A DNA stretch of 64,000 bases from Paracoccaceae bacterium (lineage in GTDB: Bacteria; Pseudomonadota; Alphaproteobacteria; Rhodobacterales; Rhodobacteraceae): the NCBI GenBank assembly GCA_016938875.1, contig JAFGTV010000038.1, forward strand, positions 29,770 to 93,769, given 5' to 3'. A program made the translations under genes and the position numbers. This document shows, one piece after another, positions 1 through 8,545 of this stretch (position 1 is the stretch's first letter; each line of letters starts with the position of its first letter). The notes beneath the pieces are model-generated. The model searched no databases and was not told the origin of the DNA. It saw only the letters and a list, made by a program, of their open reading frames with translations.

Positions 1-430
1 GCGGCGCCGATATCGTGACAAAGGAGAAGACCATCAGCGTCTGGTCGATCGCCGAGTTGCGCCGCAGCGCCGCGACCACCCCGATGGTCAGCCCCAGGAT
101 CAGTTCGACCACGATGGCCGCCAGCATCAACAGCAAGGTTGCGGGCATCCGCGCGGCGATCAACTCGGACACCTCGGTGCGTTGCAGATAGGACCGGCCC
201 AGATCACCCTGCAAGAGGTTGCCCAGATAGCGGCCGTATTGCACATAAAATGGCTGATCCAGGCCCAGTTGTGCGCGGATGCTGGCCACCGTCTCGGCGG
301 TGGCCGACCGCCCGGCGATCTGGCGCGCGGGATCGGCCGGAAAGAGGTAAAGCAGCGCGAAGGTCACCAGGCTGATCCCCAGCAGGATCAGCAGCGACTC
401 GCCCAGGCGACGGACAACATAAGCTCCCAT
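1..430 (-). CDS. Dipeptide/oligopeptide-type ABC transporter permease (DppB-like), partial
   Basis: Integral inner-membrane permease of a peptide/nickel-type ABC importer. The first about 143 residues are present; the C-terminal half, with the EAA loop, lies beyond the left edge. The protein starts MGAYVVRRLGESLLILLGIS and continues through the family hallmark in which LGLDQPFYVQYGRYLGNLLQ precedes GDLGRS, as in DppB/OppB. Its ATG shares one base with the TGA stop of the upstream dppC-like gene (TGATG), so translation is probably coupled. The order C-then-B is the reverse of most dpp operons. Substrate is unknown; the linked AmiC/AmiR pair suggests an amide or short peptide. Confidence 0.88.
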   Translation of the reverse strand, partial: MGAYVVRRLGESLLILLGISLVTFALLYLFPADPARQIAGRSATAETVASIRAQLGLDQPFYVQYGRYLGNLLQGDLGRSYLQRTEVSELIAARMPATLLLMLAAIVVELILGLTIGVVAALRRNSAIDQTLMVFSFVTISAP

Positions 431-1329
431 CAGTGTCGCCCCTTGAGACGCGGGTCGAGCGTGTCGCGCAGCGCGTCGCCCAGCAGGTTGAACGACAGCG
501 CCAGCAACACGATGGCGATGCCGGGAAAGAACACCAGCCAGGGCGCGTTGGCGAAATAGGTCTGGTTCTCGAAGATGATGTTGCCCCAGGACGGGGTGGG
601 GGGCTGCACGCCCACGCCCAGATAGCTCAGCGTGGCCTCGAGCAGGACGGTGGTGGAAATCCCCAACGTGCCGAAGACGATGATCGAATAGACCAGGTGC
701 GGCAGGATGTGCTTGCCCAGAATGCGAAAGGTCGAGGACCCCATCGCGCGCTGCACCTCGATGAACTCGCGCTGGGACAGGCTGCGGGTCTCGGTATAGA
801 TCACGCGCGCCATCTGCACCCAGTTGACCATGGCGATCACCATTGCAACGATCAGCAACGAGGGCTTGAAGATCGCCGCCAGAACGATGGCCAGCAAAAG
901 CGCCGGGAATGCCATCATCAGATCGGTGAACCGCATCAGGATGCCGCCGATCCAGCCACCGAAATAGCCCCCGATGATGCCGACCGTGGCCCCCACGAGA
1001 ACGGCGATACCATTCGCCAGAACCCCGATGATCAACGAGGTCTGGGCGCCGAGGACCAGCCGTGAAAAGAGGTCGCGGCCCAACAGATCGGTGCCCAGCC
1101 AGAACTGCGAGGATGGCGGCAGGGGGGCCCCGGCCAGGCTTAGCCCGTCGAACATCTGGTCGTTGGGGTCATAGGGCGTGATCCAGGGGGCAAAGAGCGC
1201 AGCGCAAAGCATCGTGACGATCACGAACAGCCCGAAGGCAGAGCGCGGGCGGCGCAACAAGTCATGCAACACCGCCCTGGCGCCACGCGGCTGCGCCCTC
1301 GTGGGGGTGTCGAGCGTTGTCTGCGTCAT
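430..1329 (-). CDS. Dipeptide/oligopeptide-type ABC transporter permease (DppC-like)
   Basis: Second inner-membrane permease of the importer, 299 aa, a normal DppC/OppC length. A hydrophobic helix at about residues 32-52 is followed by the family signature LGTDLLGRDLFSRLVLGAQ (from residue 78). The cytoplasmic EAA loop that contacts the ATPase is at about 187-212 (REFIEVQRAMG onward), and EATLSYLGVG follows at 231. The start overlaps the end of the ANTAR regulator gene by 4 bases (ATGA). It lies in a tightly overlapping operon amiC-amiR-dppC-dppB, so import genes are expressed together with their presumed sensor and antiterminator. No ATPase gene is visible; it may lie beyond the left edge. 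Confidence 0.92.
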   Translation of the reverse strand: MTQTTLDTPTRAQPRGARAVLHDLLRRPRSAFGLFVIVTMLCAALFAPWITPYDPNDQMFDGLSLAGAPLPPSSQFWLGTDLLGRDLFSRLVLGAQTSLIIGVLANGIAVLVGATVGIIGGYFGGWIGGILMRFTDLMMAFPALLLAIVLAAIFKPSLLIVAMVIAMVNWVQMARVIYTETRSLSQREFIEVQRAMGSSTFRILGKHILPHLVYSIIVFGTLGISTTVLLEATLSYLGVGVQPPTPSWGNIIFENQTYFANAPWLVFFPGIAIVLLALSFNLLGDALRDTLDPRLKGRH

Positions 1330-1916
1330 CGGCGCTCTCCCGTGCGGCGTGGCGAATTGTCGTTCAGGTACTGCGCCGCTGCGTCCTCAAGGGAAATCCG
1401 CTCGATCATGGCAAGCGCGCGAAGCTGCTTGAGCGCGCCCAGAACGTCCACGTTCTGCGCGGCCATGACCTCGATCACCGCCTGCACCAGGATGTCGCGC
1501 AACCCCGCACGGCGCGCGACCTCGGCCTCGCGCTGGTGCGCGCGCAGACGCTCGTTGCATTTGGCGCGGGCGATCACCAGTGTCGAGAAGACCAATCCCA
1601 GCGCGCCCTGCGACAGGAACGCGTCGCAGTTCTGACCCAGCGCCCAGGCCAGGCGCCCCGGACTTTCCGAGCGGACCAGCCCCACCAGCGGCATCGGCGC
1701 CATGCCGGCCGGCCAAGGCAACTGGCCGTCATGGCCCATGTCGACATCCACAAAGACAAAGTCGGCCTTTGCCGCGAAATCGCTCTCGGGCCATTCGGCC
1801 GTCGTCTCGACCCCCAGCGCGGCCAGGCGCGCGATCAATTCGCGGCGCACGGTTTGCGCGGGGTGCAGGACCAGGGCCCGGCAGCCGGTGAAATTCAGGT
1901 CCAGCGGCGGCGTCAT
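1326..1916 (-). CDS. amiR: ANTAR-domain transcription antiterminator, AmiR-like
   Basis: RNA-binding antiterminator of the AmiR/NasT type, 196 aa. Residues 10-120 look like a degenerate receiver domain (VFVDVDMG, VGLVRSE), followed by a charged helix (about 125-145, ERLRAHQREAEVARR) suited to a coiled coil. The C-terminal ANTAR helices (about 147-190) contain ALKQLRALAM and EDAAAQYL. In the family, AmiC holds AmiR inactive until an amide ligand binds; free AmiR then lets RNA polymerase pass a leader terminator. That architecture is present here: the AmiC-like gene is immediately upstream with a 4-base overlap, and a terminator hairpin lies in the operon leader at 3076-3113. Confidence 0.85.
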   Translation of the reverse strand: MTPPLDLNFTGCRALVLHPAQTVRRELIARLAALGVETTAEWPESDFAAKADFVFVDVDMGHDGQLPWPAGMAPMPLVGLVRSESPGRLAWALGQNCDAFLSQGALGLVFSTLVIARAKCNERLRAHQREAEVARRAGLRDILVQAVIEVMAAQNVDVLGALKQLRALAMIERISLEDAAAQYLNDNSPRRTGERR

Positions 1917-3040
1917 GACACGACCCTCAGGGCGGGTGCCGGGCGCGCGATGCGCGGGGCAGAGGCCCGCGCGAGATACGGATCGGGCGCCACCACGGTC
2001 GCGGGATCCAACAGGATGCGGAACCGGCCCGCCTCTGCCATGGCCAGCCGCGAGATCAGGCTGGTGTGGCGCGAGACCGGGTCGATCCGCACCCGGCCCA
2101 GCACCGTTTCATGATCCTCGCCGGCCACCGCATCGAACACCGCGCGCGGGTCGTCACGGCCCGCCCGCCCCAGGCCCCGGGCCAAGAGATGCACCGCCGT
2201 ATAGGCGGTCGCGAAGTTGCAGGAGGCACGATATTCCCGGCCGAACGCCGCCGCGATGCGGCTTCGGAATGCGGTCGTGACGGGCCCTGTCACGGTCTCG
2301 AACCAGGCGCCCATCGACAGCATACCGTCAGCCGCGCGCCCCAGCGCGTCCAGATCGGCCTCGGTCTGGTTGGCGCTGACCACCAGCGGGCGGCCCTTGG
2401 GCAGGTCGAGACGCGACAGCGTCTGCATGAAGGCGTGGTTCGACGGCCCGATCAGGCTGTCGACGATCAGGTCGGGATCCTCGGCCGCGATCTCCTCGAT
2501 CATCTGGGCGCAGGCGGTATCGCCCAAGGGCAGATAGCGTTCGGCCACCACCTCGACCCCGGCGGCGCTCAGCCGCTCGCGCGCCACGCGCAGGGTTTCC
2601 CATCCCCACACGTAGTTGGACCCGATGAGAAAGGCGCGCTTGGCCCCCTGGCCCAGGACGTGGTCGATCAACGGAACAAGATGCTGGTTCGGGCAGGCCC
2701 CCAGATAGACGACGTGATCGTTGCACTCGAACCCCTCGTAGGGACACGGATACCAAAGCAATGCGCCGTGGCGCTCCATGACCGGGATCATGTCCTTGCG
2801 CGACCACGACGTGATGCCGCCCACGATATGGCGCACCTCGCCTTTGCCCAGCAGCCCCGCGGCCAGACGCTCGTATTCAGAGGGAACGCCCCGAGGGTCC
2901 GCAGCCACCGGAACGAGCCTGATATCCGTCTTCTCGTTGACCTCCCGCACGGCCATCATGGCCCCGTCAAGCGCGCTTTGGCCAAGCGCCGCGTAGGGGC
3001 CGGTCGTTGAGAAGAGTAGTCCGATTTTGGCAGTTTGCAC
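1913..3040 (-). CDS. amiC: AmiC-like ligand-sensing periplasmic-binding-fold protein
   Basis: Type I periplasmic-binding-fold protein of the AmiC/urea-amide group, 375 aa from a GTG start at 3040 that is preceded by GAGGA. The longer ATG start at 3139 would read through the leader terminator and is unlikely. It begins VQTAKIGLLFSTTGPYAALG; the ligand region contains GGITSWSRKDMIPV, LLWYPCPYEGFE and GSNYVWGWE, typical of AmiC and UrtA-like proteins. No signal peptide is present at this start, consistent with a cytoplasmic sensor that sequesters AmiR rather than a secreted transport protein. It is the first gene of the amiC-amiR-dppC-dppB operon. The ligand cannot be read from sequence. Confidence 0.83.
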   Translation of the reverse strand: MQTAKIGLLFSTTGPYAALGQSALDGAMMAVREVNEKTDIRLVPVAADPRGVPSEYERLAAGLLGKGEVRHIVGGITSWSRKDMIPVMERHGALLWYPCPYEGFECNDHVVYLGACPNQHLVPLIDHVLGQGAKRAFLIGSNYVWGWETLRVARERLSAAGVEVVAERYLPLGDTACAQMIEEIAAEDPDLIVDSLIGPSNHAFMQTLSRLDLPKGRPLVVSANQTEADLDALGRAADGMLSMGAWFETVTGPVTTAFRSRIAAAFGREYRASCNFATAYTAVHLLARGLGRAGRDDPRAVFDAVAGEDHETVLGRVRIDPVSRHTSLISRLAMAEAGRFRILLDPATVVAPDPYLARASAPRIARPAPALRVVS

Positions 3041-3075
3041 CCTGATCCTCGCCCGCTTGGAACGACACGACAAAC

Positions 3076-3113
3076 AAAAAAGCCCCATACCCTCTGGTCG
3101 AGGGGAATGGGGC
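3076..3113 (-). terminator. Leader terminator/attenuator upstream of amiC
   Basis: On the minus strand GCCCCAT (3113-3107) pairs with ATGGGGC (3088-3082). An inner CCCTC/GAGGG helix closes a short loop, and six T residues follow (3081-3076). It sits 35 bases upstream of the GTG start of amiC, inside the leader, where a terminator must be overridden for the operon to be transcribed. With an ANTAR gene in the same operon this is the expected AmiR control site. The usual ANTAR hexaloop pair (A at 1, G at 4) could not be fitted cleanly. Confidence 0.75.
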
Positions 3114-3382
3114 CCGATTGCCGATGCGCGTTGACCCATATCATGGCCACACTACCCGGCCTCTCGCAAGGAACTCTGCCCCGCGACAGGCGCACGCCCG
3201 GCGGAAATGCCTAACTTTTGTGCGTCTTGCTTATTCGCCGTGCTTCAGTTGCACCTTGCGCGCCGATCCTCGCCCGAACGCGCCGGGGTCGCGCCGGGGC
3301 CGCGCCGCAAGGGACCGCCTCGGGGCCGGGTTTGCGTCAAGTTTCGGCTTTATCTCTGGGCAAAAGCAGGCAACCTGCTGCC

Positions 3383-3892
3383 ATGACGCTCAGGTTGCCC
3401 GACATATCAGACGCCTCGAGCCTGGCGGCACTTTCGATCGAGGTCTGGATCGGAACCTACCTCAGGCGTGGTGTCAGCGCCGTTTTTGCCGACTACGCGT
3501 TGAGCGAGTTCACAACGCCCAAGGCCGAGGCCCTGATACGCGACCCCGGCGAATTCATCGTCGTGTCCGAAAACGAAGAGGGCATTGATGGGTTCGTGCG
3601 CGTATCATCGGGGAAAAGCGCGCCGGTTGCCGGCCTTTCGGACGTGGAAATCTCGACCCTTTACGTGCAACCGCGCCACCACGCAAAAGGCGTCGGAAAA
3701 CGCCTGCTGAATGCGGCGTTTCAGCATTGCCGTGAAATCGGGGCCGGGTCTGTCTGGCTGACAACCAATGCGCAGAACGCCCCTGCGATCGCCTTCTATC
3801 TGGCGCAAGGATTCGAAGAGGTCGGAAAGACCCGCTTTCGCATCCAGAACGAGGGCTATCCGAACATCGTCTATGCCTACAGGTTTGCCTGA
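3383..3892 (+). CDS. GNAT family N-acetyltransferase
   Basis: Acetyl-CoA-dependent N-acetyltransferase, 169 aa from the ATG at 3383 (MTLRLPDISDASSLAALSIE). An in-frame upstream extension to 3218 is not protein-like. Motif A of the GNAT fold is visible: VEISTLYVQPRHHAKGVGKR followed by LLNAAF (around residues 92-117), in which the RHHAKGVGKR loop matches the Q/RxxGxG/A pyrophosphate-binding loop. The later NAQNAPAIAFYLAQGFEEVG is motif B. The acceptor substrate cannot be predicted. It stands alone, divergent from amiC and convergent with rsgA. Confidence 0.85.
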   Translation: MTLRLPDISDASSLAALSIEVWIGTYLRRGVSAVFADYALSEFTTPKAEALIRDPGEFIVVSENEEGIDGFVRVSSGKSAPVAGLSDVEISTLYVQPRHHAKGVGKRLLNAAFQHCREIGAGSVWLTTNAQNAPAIAFYLAQGFEEVGKTRFRIQNEGYPNIVYAYRFA

Positions 3893-3976
3893 TCCGATCC
3901 GCCGGTGATCTGGCGATGTCGTGCCGCGGAGCAGGCAATGCAGCGGGTTCGGCCGTTCGGGGCCGACGACCTCCGC

Positions 3977-5047
3977 TCAGCGTCGTTTGCCAGGTGTCTT
4001 GAGGATCTTGTTGCCGCGCGGGCCCGTCTGGATCGGGGTATTGGTTCGGTTTTCATCCAGAAGCTTGCGCCAGCGATCCAGCCTGGCCGGATCCAGGGTT
4101 CCAGCGGCGATGGCGGCCTGAACGGCACAGCCGGGTTCATGATCATGGGTGCAATCGCTAAAGCGGCACTGGGGCGCAAGTTCGGTGATCTCGGCAAAAA
4201 CCATGTCGAGCCCGTCCGAAATATTGCTGACATGCAGGGTTCGCATTCCGGGCGTGTCGATCACCCAGCCGCCGCCCTTGATCGGATGCAACGAGCGTGA
4301 GGTGGTCGTGTGGCGCCCCTTGGCATCATCCTCGCGGATGCGTCCGGTGGGCTGTGCCTCCTCAGGCTCCTTGCAGGCCAGTGTATTCAACAGCGTCGAT
4401 TTCCCCACCCCGGACGATCCGACCAGGGCAACGGTCTGACCGGGGCCGCACCATGGGGCCAGGCCCTGCGCGGCCGTTGGTGATTTTGCGTTCACCAAAA
4501 CGACCTCAAGCCCGCGTTGCAGCGCTGCCGCCTGGGCCGCATAGGGGGCGGTATCCGCCGTCTGGTCAATCTTGGTCAGGACGATCACCGGCCGGGTATC
4601 GGCCTCATTGGCGAGGGTCAGATACCGTTCAAGCCGCGCGGGATTGAAATCGTCATTGCATGACGTGACGATAAAAAGCGTGTCCACATTCGCAGCGATC
4701 AGTTGCCGGGGCCGCCCCCCTTCGGTCTGTCGCTGGAGCAAGGTCTGCCGCGCCAGCCGCCGCACGAGCATCCGCGTGCCGGCATCGACCAAAACCCAGT
4801 CCCCGACGGCGAAATCCGTCGTTTTGGCCTGCGCCGGCAGGTTCAGGCGCACCGGGCCGGTTTCGCATTGGGCGGTCAGCCTGGACCGATGAACGGTCGC
4901 AATGCGCATCGGGGTCAGCTCTGCCTCTTCGGGTGCAAGCTGGTCGGCGAAAAAGGGCGACCAGCCAAGGGTCGCCAATGCGGGAGATGCGGAATCTGTT
5001 GCGTGGGTCACATCCGAATGCATGGACGCGACATCGAGGGGGTGCAA
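3977..5047 (-). CDS. rsgA: Ribosome small-subunit biogenesis GTPase RsgA
   Basis: Circularly permuted GTPase that helps late 30S subunit maturation, 356 aa. The order of motifs is diagnostic: G4 LTKID (157-161) precedes G1 GSSGVGKS (210-217), a G2-like RHTTTS (245-250) and G3 DTPGM (264-268). A C-terminal zinc site is formed by C294, C299, H301 and C307. The N-terminal part (about 50-110) is the OB-fold that contacts 16S rRNA. A second possible start (MHSDVTH, 5023) is 8 codons inside; the first is used here. Monocistronic; the end converges on the GNAT gene. Confidence 0.93.
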   Translation of the reverse strand: MHPLDVASMHSDVTHATDSASPALATLGWSPFFADQLAPEEAELTPMRIATVHRSRLTAQCETGPVRLNLPAQAKTTDFAVGDWVLVDAGTRMLVRRLARQTLLQRQTEGGRPRQLIAANVDTLFIVTSCNDDFNPARLERYLTLANEADTRPVIVLTKIDQTADTAPYAAQAAALQRGLEVVLVNAKSPTAAQGLAPWCGPGQTVALVGSSGVGKSTLLNTLACKEPEEAQPTGRIREDDAKGRHTTTSRSLHPIKGGGWVIDTPGMRTLHVSNISDGLDMVFAEITELAPQCRFSDCTHDHEPGCAVQAAIAAGTLDPARLDRWRKLLDENRTNTPIQTGPRGNKILKTPGKRR

Positions 5048-5181
5048 GCTTTTTGACGCTCCGCCAGGTGCTTTGCCGAAAGCCGCCGCGTCGACCCGCG
5101 ACTAGGATCCGGCGTTGAGCGTGCTCGATGCCCCCCAAGATCCCGATTGCCAGGCGGACGAGGCTGGAAACGATCCGACCG

Positions 5182-6513
5182 TTAGCCGGACGTCTTGAAC
5201 ACCTTGGAAAACGCGGTGCCCAGCTTGTCCACGATCTCGTCGATATGGGCATCCTCCAGGATAAAGGGCGGCGCCAGCAGGATGTGGTCGCCCTGGCGCC
5301 CGTCGATCGTGCCCCCCATTGGATAGCAGATCAGCCCGGCCTCGAAACTGGCGGCCTTCAGCGCCTTGTGGATCGCGCGCTCGGGGGCAAAGGGGCGGGC
5401 GCTTTCGCGGTCCTCGACGATCTCGATCCCGCGGAACAGGCCGCGTCCGCGGATATCGCCGACATGGGGGTGCTGGCCAAAGGCGCCCTCCAGCGCCTGT
5501 TGCAACCGATCGCCCATGACGCGGGCACGCTCCACCAACCCATCCCGGGTCAGCCGGGTCAGCACCGCCAGGGCGGCGGCGGCGGCCACGGGATGGCCCA
5601 GATAGGTGTGGCCGTGCTGGAAAAAGCCGGTGCCCGCGGCGATGGCGTCGTGGATGTCGGCGGTGCACAGCATCGCGCCGATCGGCTGATAGCCGGCCCC
5701 CAGCCCCTTGGCGATGGCGGTGATGTCCGGCGCGATTCCATCCTGTTCACAGGCAAAGAGCGTGCCCGTGCGTCCCATCCCGCACATCACCTCGTCCAGG
5801 ATCAAAAGCACCCCGTAGCTATCGCAAATCTCGCGGATCCGCTGGAAATAGCCCGGCACCGGGGGCACCGCGCCCGCGGTGGCGCCAACCACGGGTTCGG
5901 CGACAAAGGCCATCACGCTGCCGGGGCCCAGGCGCAGGATCTCGGCCTCCAGCTCGTTGGCGACGCGCTGGCCGTAGTCCCATTCGCTCTCGCCCGGCTG
6001 TTGGCCGCGATAGGCAAAGCAGGGCGAGATATGGGTGGTCTCGATCATCAGGGGCGAAAACGGTTCGCGCCGCCACATGTTGCCGCCCGTGGCCAGCGCG
6101 CCCAGGGTGTTGCCGTGATAGCTTTGGCATCTGGCGATGACGCGGTGGCGGGTGGGCTGGCCGATCTCGATATAATACTGGCGCGCCAGCTTCAGCGCGG
6201 ATTCCATCGCCTCGGATCCACCCGAGACCAGATAGACCCGGTCCAGCCCGCCCGGCGCATGGGCGATCAGCGTGTCGGCCAAACGCTCTGCCGGGTCAGA
6301 GGTGAAGAATCCGGTATGGGCAAAGGCCACCTTGTCCAACTGATCCTTGATCGCGTTGGTGACCGCCGGATCGCCATGCCCCAGGCAGGACACCGCCGCG
6401 CCCCCCGATCCGTCCAGATAGCGTTTGCCTTCGGTATCAAAGAGATAGACGCCTTGGCCGCGGGCAACCATCGGCGGCGCGGCCTTGGAGTGGCGGGGAA
6501 AGATGTGGGACAT
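5182..6513 (-). CDS. Class III pyridoxal-phosphate aminotransferase
   Basis: Fold-type I PLP enzyme of the omega-amino acid/ornithine aminotransferase class, 443 aa. Visible cofactor motifs: SGGSEA (97-102) for the phosphate, SYHG (131-134), the D240-E241-V242 triad contacting the pyridine ring, and the Schiff-base lysine K269 in AIAKGLGAGYQPIGA. The family transfers amino groups from non-alpha amines to pyruvate or 2-oxoglutarate; the actual substrate is unknown. It diverges from an RpiR regulator that is followed by a TRAP importer, so importer and aminotransferase probably serve one amino compound. Two palindromes in the shared promoter region are likely operators. Confidence 0.9.
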   Translation of the reverse strand: MSHIFPRHSKAAPPMVARGQGVYLFDTEGKRYLDGSGGAAVSCLGHGDPAVTNAIKDQLDKVAFAHTGFFTSDPAERLADTLIAHAPGGLDRVYLVSGGSEAMESALKLARQYYIEIGQPTRHRVIARCQSYHGNTLGALATGGNMWRREPFSPLMIETTHISPCFAYRGQQPGESEWDYGQRVANELEAEILRLGPGSVMAFVAEPVVGATAGAVPPVPGYFQRIREICDSYGVLLILDEVMCGMGRTGTLFACEQDGIAPDITAIAKGLGAGYQPIGAMLCTADIHDAIAAGTGFFQHGHTYLGHPVAAAAALAVLTRLTRDGLVERARVMGDRLQQALEGAFGQHPHVGDIRGRGLFRGIEIVEDRESARPFAPERAIHKALKAASFEAGLICYPMGGTIDGRQGDHILLAPPFILEDAHIDEIVDKLGTAFSKVFKTSG

Positions 6514-6554
6514 GGGCGGACCTTCGGGCGATGGGGGAACGATCTGACCGAAAG

Positions 6555-6570
6555 TGAAACAGACGTTTCA
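6555..6570. promoter_or_regulatory. Palindrome TGAAAC-N4-GTTTCA, probable RpiR operator 1
   Basis: TGAAACAGACGTTTCA is a perfect inverted repeat with 6-base arms. It lies between the divergent aminotransferase and RpiR genes and shares its arms with a second site about 40 bp away. A TTGACA (6575-6580) and a GATAAT (6584-6589) lie between the two sites, so bound regulator would cover promoter elements. That the RpiR protein binds here is inferred from position and symmetry. Confidence 0.7.
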
Positions 6571-6592
6571 GGAATTGACAACGGATAATACG

Positions 6593-6613
6593 GCTGAAAC
6601 GCTATGTTTCAGC
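6593..6613. promoter_or_regulatory. Palindrome GCTGAAAC-N5-GTTTCAGC, probable RpiR operator 2
   Basis: Perfect inverted repeat with 8-base arms, GCTGAAAC and GTTTCAGC, around GCTAT. Same TGAAAC/GTTTCA core as the site at 6555-6570. It ends 19 bases before the ATG of the RpiR gene, a position suited to autoregulation. Centre-to-centre distance of the two sites is about 40 bp, near four helical turns, compatible with cooperative binding. Confidence 0.72.
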
Positions 6614-6631
6614 GAATCCCAAGGGGGGGTG

Positions 6632-7504
6632 ATGCCGCAGACCCTGACGATCGAGGACAAGATCGCCGCCGAATACGGCGATCTCAGCGCCAAGTTGCGC
6701 GACGCGGCCGATTACGTGGCCGCGCACCCGGTCGATGTGGCCACGCGCTCGCTGCGCGCGATTTCTGCCTCATCGGGCCTGGCGCCGGCGACGTTTTCGC
6801 GGCTGGCGCGGGCGTTGGGATTTGCCAGTTACGAAGAACTGCGCGAGCTGTCGCGCAATGCCGTGGGCCGGCGCTATGTCAGCTTTTCCGAAAGGGTGCA
6901 CCGCCTGCAAGCCGAGGCCGAGGCAGGCGCCCAGCCGCCGTTCCTGACCCGCCAGGCCAGTGCCTGCACCGCGAATATCGAGGCGATGATCCGCCTGATC
7001 GACCCCGCCCGCCTGGAGGACGCGGTCGAGCGGCTGCACCGGGCGCGCAACGTGGTGTTGTTCGGCGCGCTGGGGTCCACCGGGATCGTTGAATACATGG
7101 CCTATATGGGCAGCTATTTCGCCGCCAACTGGCGGCTGGCGGGGCGAATGGGGGCCTCGCTTGCGTCGGCGATGGCGGATATCGGGGCCGAGGATGCGCT
7201 GATCGTGCTGACCAAGCCGCCCCATGCCCGCCGCGCGATTCTGGCCGCGCAGATGGCGCGCGAACGGGGCGCCTTTGTGCTGGTGATCACCGACACCCAT
7301 GCCTGTCCGGCCTTGAAATGGTCCGATGCGGGGTTCATCCTGCCCTCGGACAGCCCGCAGTTCTTTTCCTCTTATGCCGCCAGCCTGGTTCTGGCGGAAA
7401 CGATCATCGGCATGCTGGCCGCCCGCGCCGGGCCCCAGGCCAAGGCCCGGATCGAAGAGGTAGAGGCCCGCAATCACCGCCTGGAGGAATTCTGGGTCGC
7501 GTGA
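6632..7504 (+). CDS. MurR/RpiR family transcriptional regulator
   Basis: DNA-binding regulator with an N-terminal HTH_6 domain (about residues 10-80, TRSLRAISASSGLAPATFSR) and a C-terminal SIS domain (about 115-255, VVLFGALGSTGIVEYMAYMG), where family members bind phosphorylated sugars or similar effectors. 290 aa from the ATG at 6632, preceded by the strong AAGGGGGG ribosome site; an upstream in-frame start at 6554 would begin inside operator 1 and is rejected. It sits between a divergent class III aminotransferase and a downstream TAXI-TRAP importer, so it probably controls uptake and transamination of an amino compound. Confidence 0.9.
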   Translation: MPQTLTIEDKIAAEYGDLSAKLRDAADYVAAHPVDVATRSLRAISASSGLAPATFSRLARALGFASYEELRELSRNAVGRRYVSFSERVHRLQAEAEAGAQPPFLTRQASACTANIEAMIRLIDPARLEDAVERLHRARNVVLFGALGSTGIVEYMAYMGSYFAANWRLAGRMGASLASAMADIGAEDALIVLTKPPHARRAILAAQMARERGAFVLVITDTHACPALKWSDAGFILPSDSPQFFSSYAASLVLAETIIGMLAARAGPQAKARIEEVEARNHRLEEFWVA

Positions 7505-7553
7505 TGTCATACCTGTGAAACGCGAATTCGAACCAACAAAGGGAGTATCCTGA

Positions 7554-8522
7554 ATGTTCGCCAAGTTGAAACTGACCGCCGCGACCCTGGTCGTGGGGGC
7601 CATGGCCGCGCCCATGGCAATGGCCGAGGAATTCATCACCATCGGCACCGGCGGCGTGACCGGGGTCTATTACCCCACCGGCGGCGCGATCTGCCGGCTG
7701 GTCAACAAGGGCCGCAAGGAACACGGCATCCGGTGTTCGGTCGAATCCACCGGCGGGTCGGTCTACAACATCAACACCATCCGCGCCGGCGAGCTGGAGT
7801 TCGGCGTCGCCCAGTCCGACTGGCAGTACCACGCCTATAACGGCACCTCGAAATTCGAAGAGGCCGGCCCCTTCACCGAGCTGCGCGCGGTGTTCTCGAT
7901 CCACCCCGAGCCCTTTACCGTCGTTGCCCGCGCCGATGCGGGGATCAAGACGTTCGACGATCTCAAGGGCAAGCGCGTGAATATCGGCAACCCCGGCTCT
8001 GGCCAGCGCGGCACGATGGAGGTCGTGATGGCGGCCAAGGGCTGGACCATGGATGACCTGGGCCTGGCCACCGAGCTGAAGGCCGCCGAACAGTCCGCCG
8101 CCTTGTGCGACAACCAGATCGACGCGATGATCTACACCGTCGGCCACCCCTCGGGCTCGATCCAGGAGGCGACGACCGCCTGCGATTCGGTTCTGGTCTC
8201 GGTCAACGGTCCGACCATCGAGGGCCTGATCGCCGACAACCCGTTCTACCGTGCGGCCACCATTCCCGGCGGCATGTATCGCGGCACGGACGAGGACGTG
8301 CAGACCTTTGGTGTCGGCGCGACCCTGGTGACCTCGACCGCCGTGTCGGACGAGGCGGTCTATACCGTGGTCAAATCGGTCTTCGACAACTTCGAGGACT
8401 TCAAAAAGCTGCACCCGGCCTTTGCCAATCTCAAGCCCGAAGAGATGATCAAGGACGGCCTGTCGGCGCCGCTGCATGACGGCGCGGCCAAGTATTATCG
8501 TGAAATGGGCTGGATCGACTGA
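7554..8522 (+). CDS. TAXI-family TRAP transporter substrate-binding protein
   Basis: Periplasmic solute receptor of a TAXI-type tripartite (TRAP) importer, 322 aa. The signal peptide ends around residue 24 ([10 protein letters not shown]). The mature start [20 protein letters not shown] is the TAXI hallmark, followed by STGGSVYNI and [39 protein letters not shown] lies in the second lobe. Family ligands include glutamate and other organic anions; nothing here fixes the ligand. It is preceded by GGGAG and followed by a strong hairpin and then the fused TRAP permease, the usual receptor-permease order. Confidence 0.92.
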   Translation: MFAKLKLTAATLVVGAMAAPMAMAEEFITIGTGGVTGVYYPTGGAICRLVNKGRKEHGIRCSVESTGGSVYNINTIRAGELEFGVAQSDWQYHAYNGTSKFEEAGPFTELRAVFSIHPEPFTVVARADAGIKTFDDLKGKRVNIGNPGSGQRGTMEVVMAAKGWTMDDLGLATELKAAEQSAALCDNQIDAMIYTVGHPSGSIQEATTACDSVLVSVNGPTIEGLIADNPFYRAATIPGGMYRGTDEDVQTFGVGATLVTSTAVSDEAVYTVVKSVFDNFEDFKKLHPAFANLKPEEMIKDGLSAPLHDGAAKYYREMGWID

Positions 8523-8545
8523 TCCGATCTGACATGATGACCGGG

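Noticed and set aside
3041..3139. ATG at 3139 as amiC start
   Set aside because: It would translate the leader terminator stem and T-run; GTG 3040 with GAGGA fits the family N-terminus.
5128..6588. 486-codon plus-strand frame over the class III aminotransferase
   Set aside because: Antisense shadow; the minus strand encodes a full PLP enzyme with catalytic lysine.
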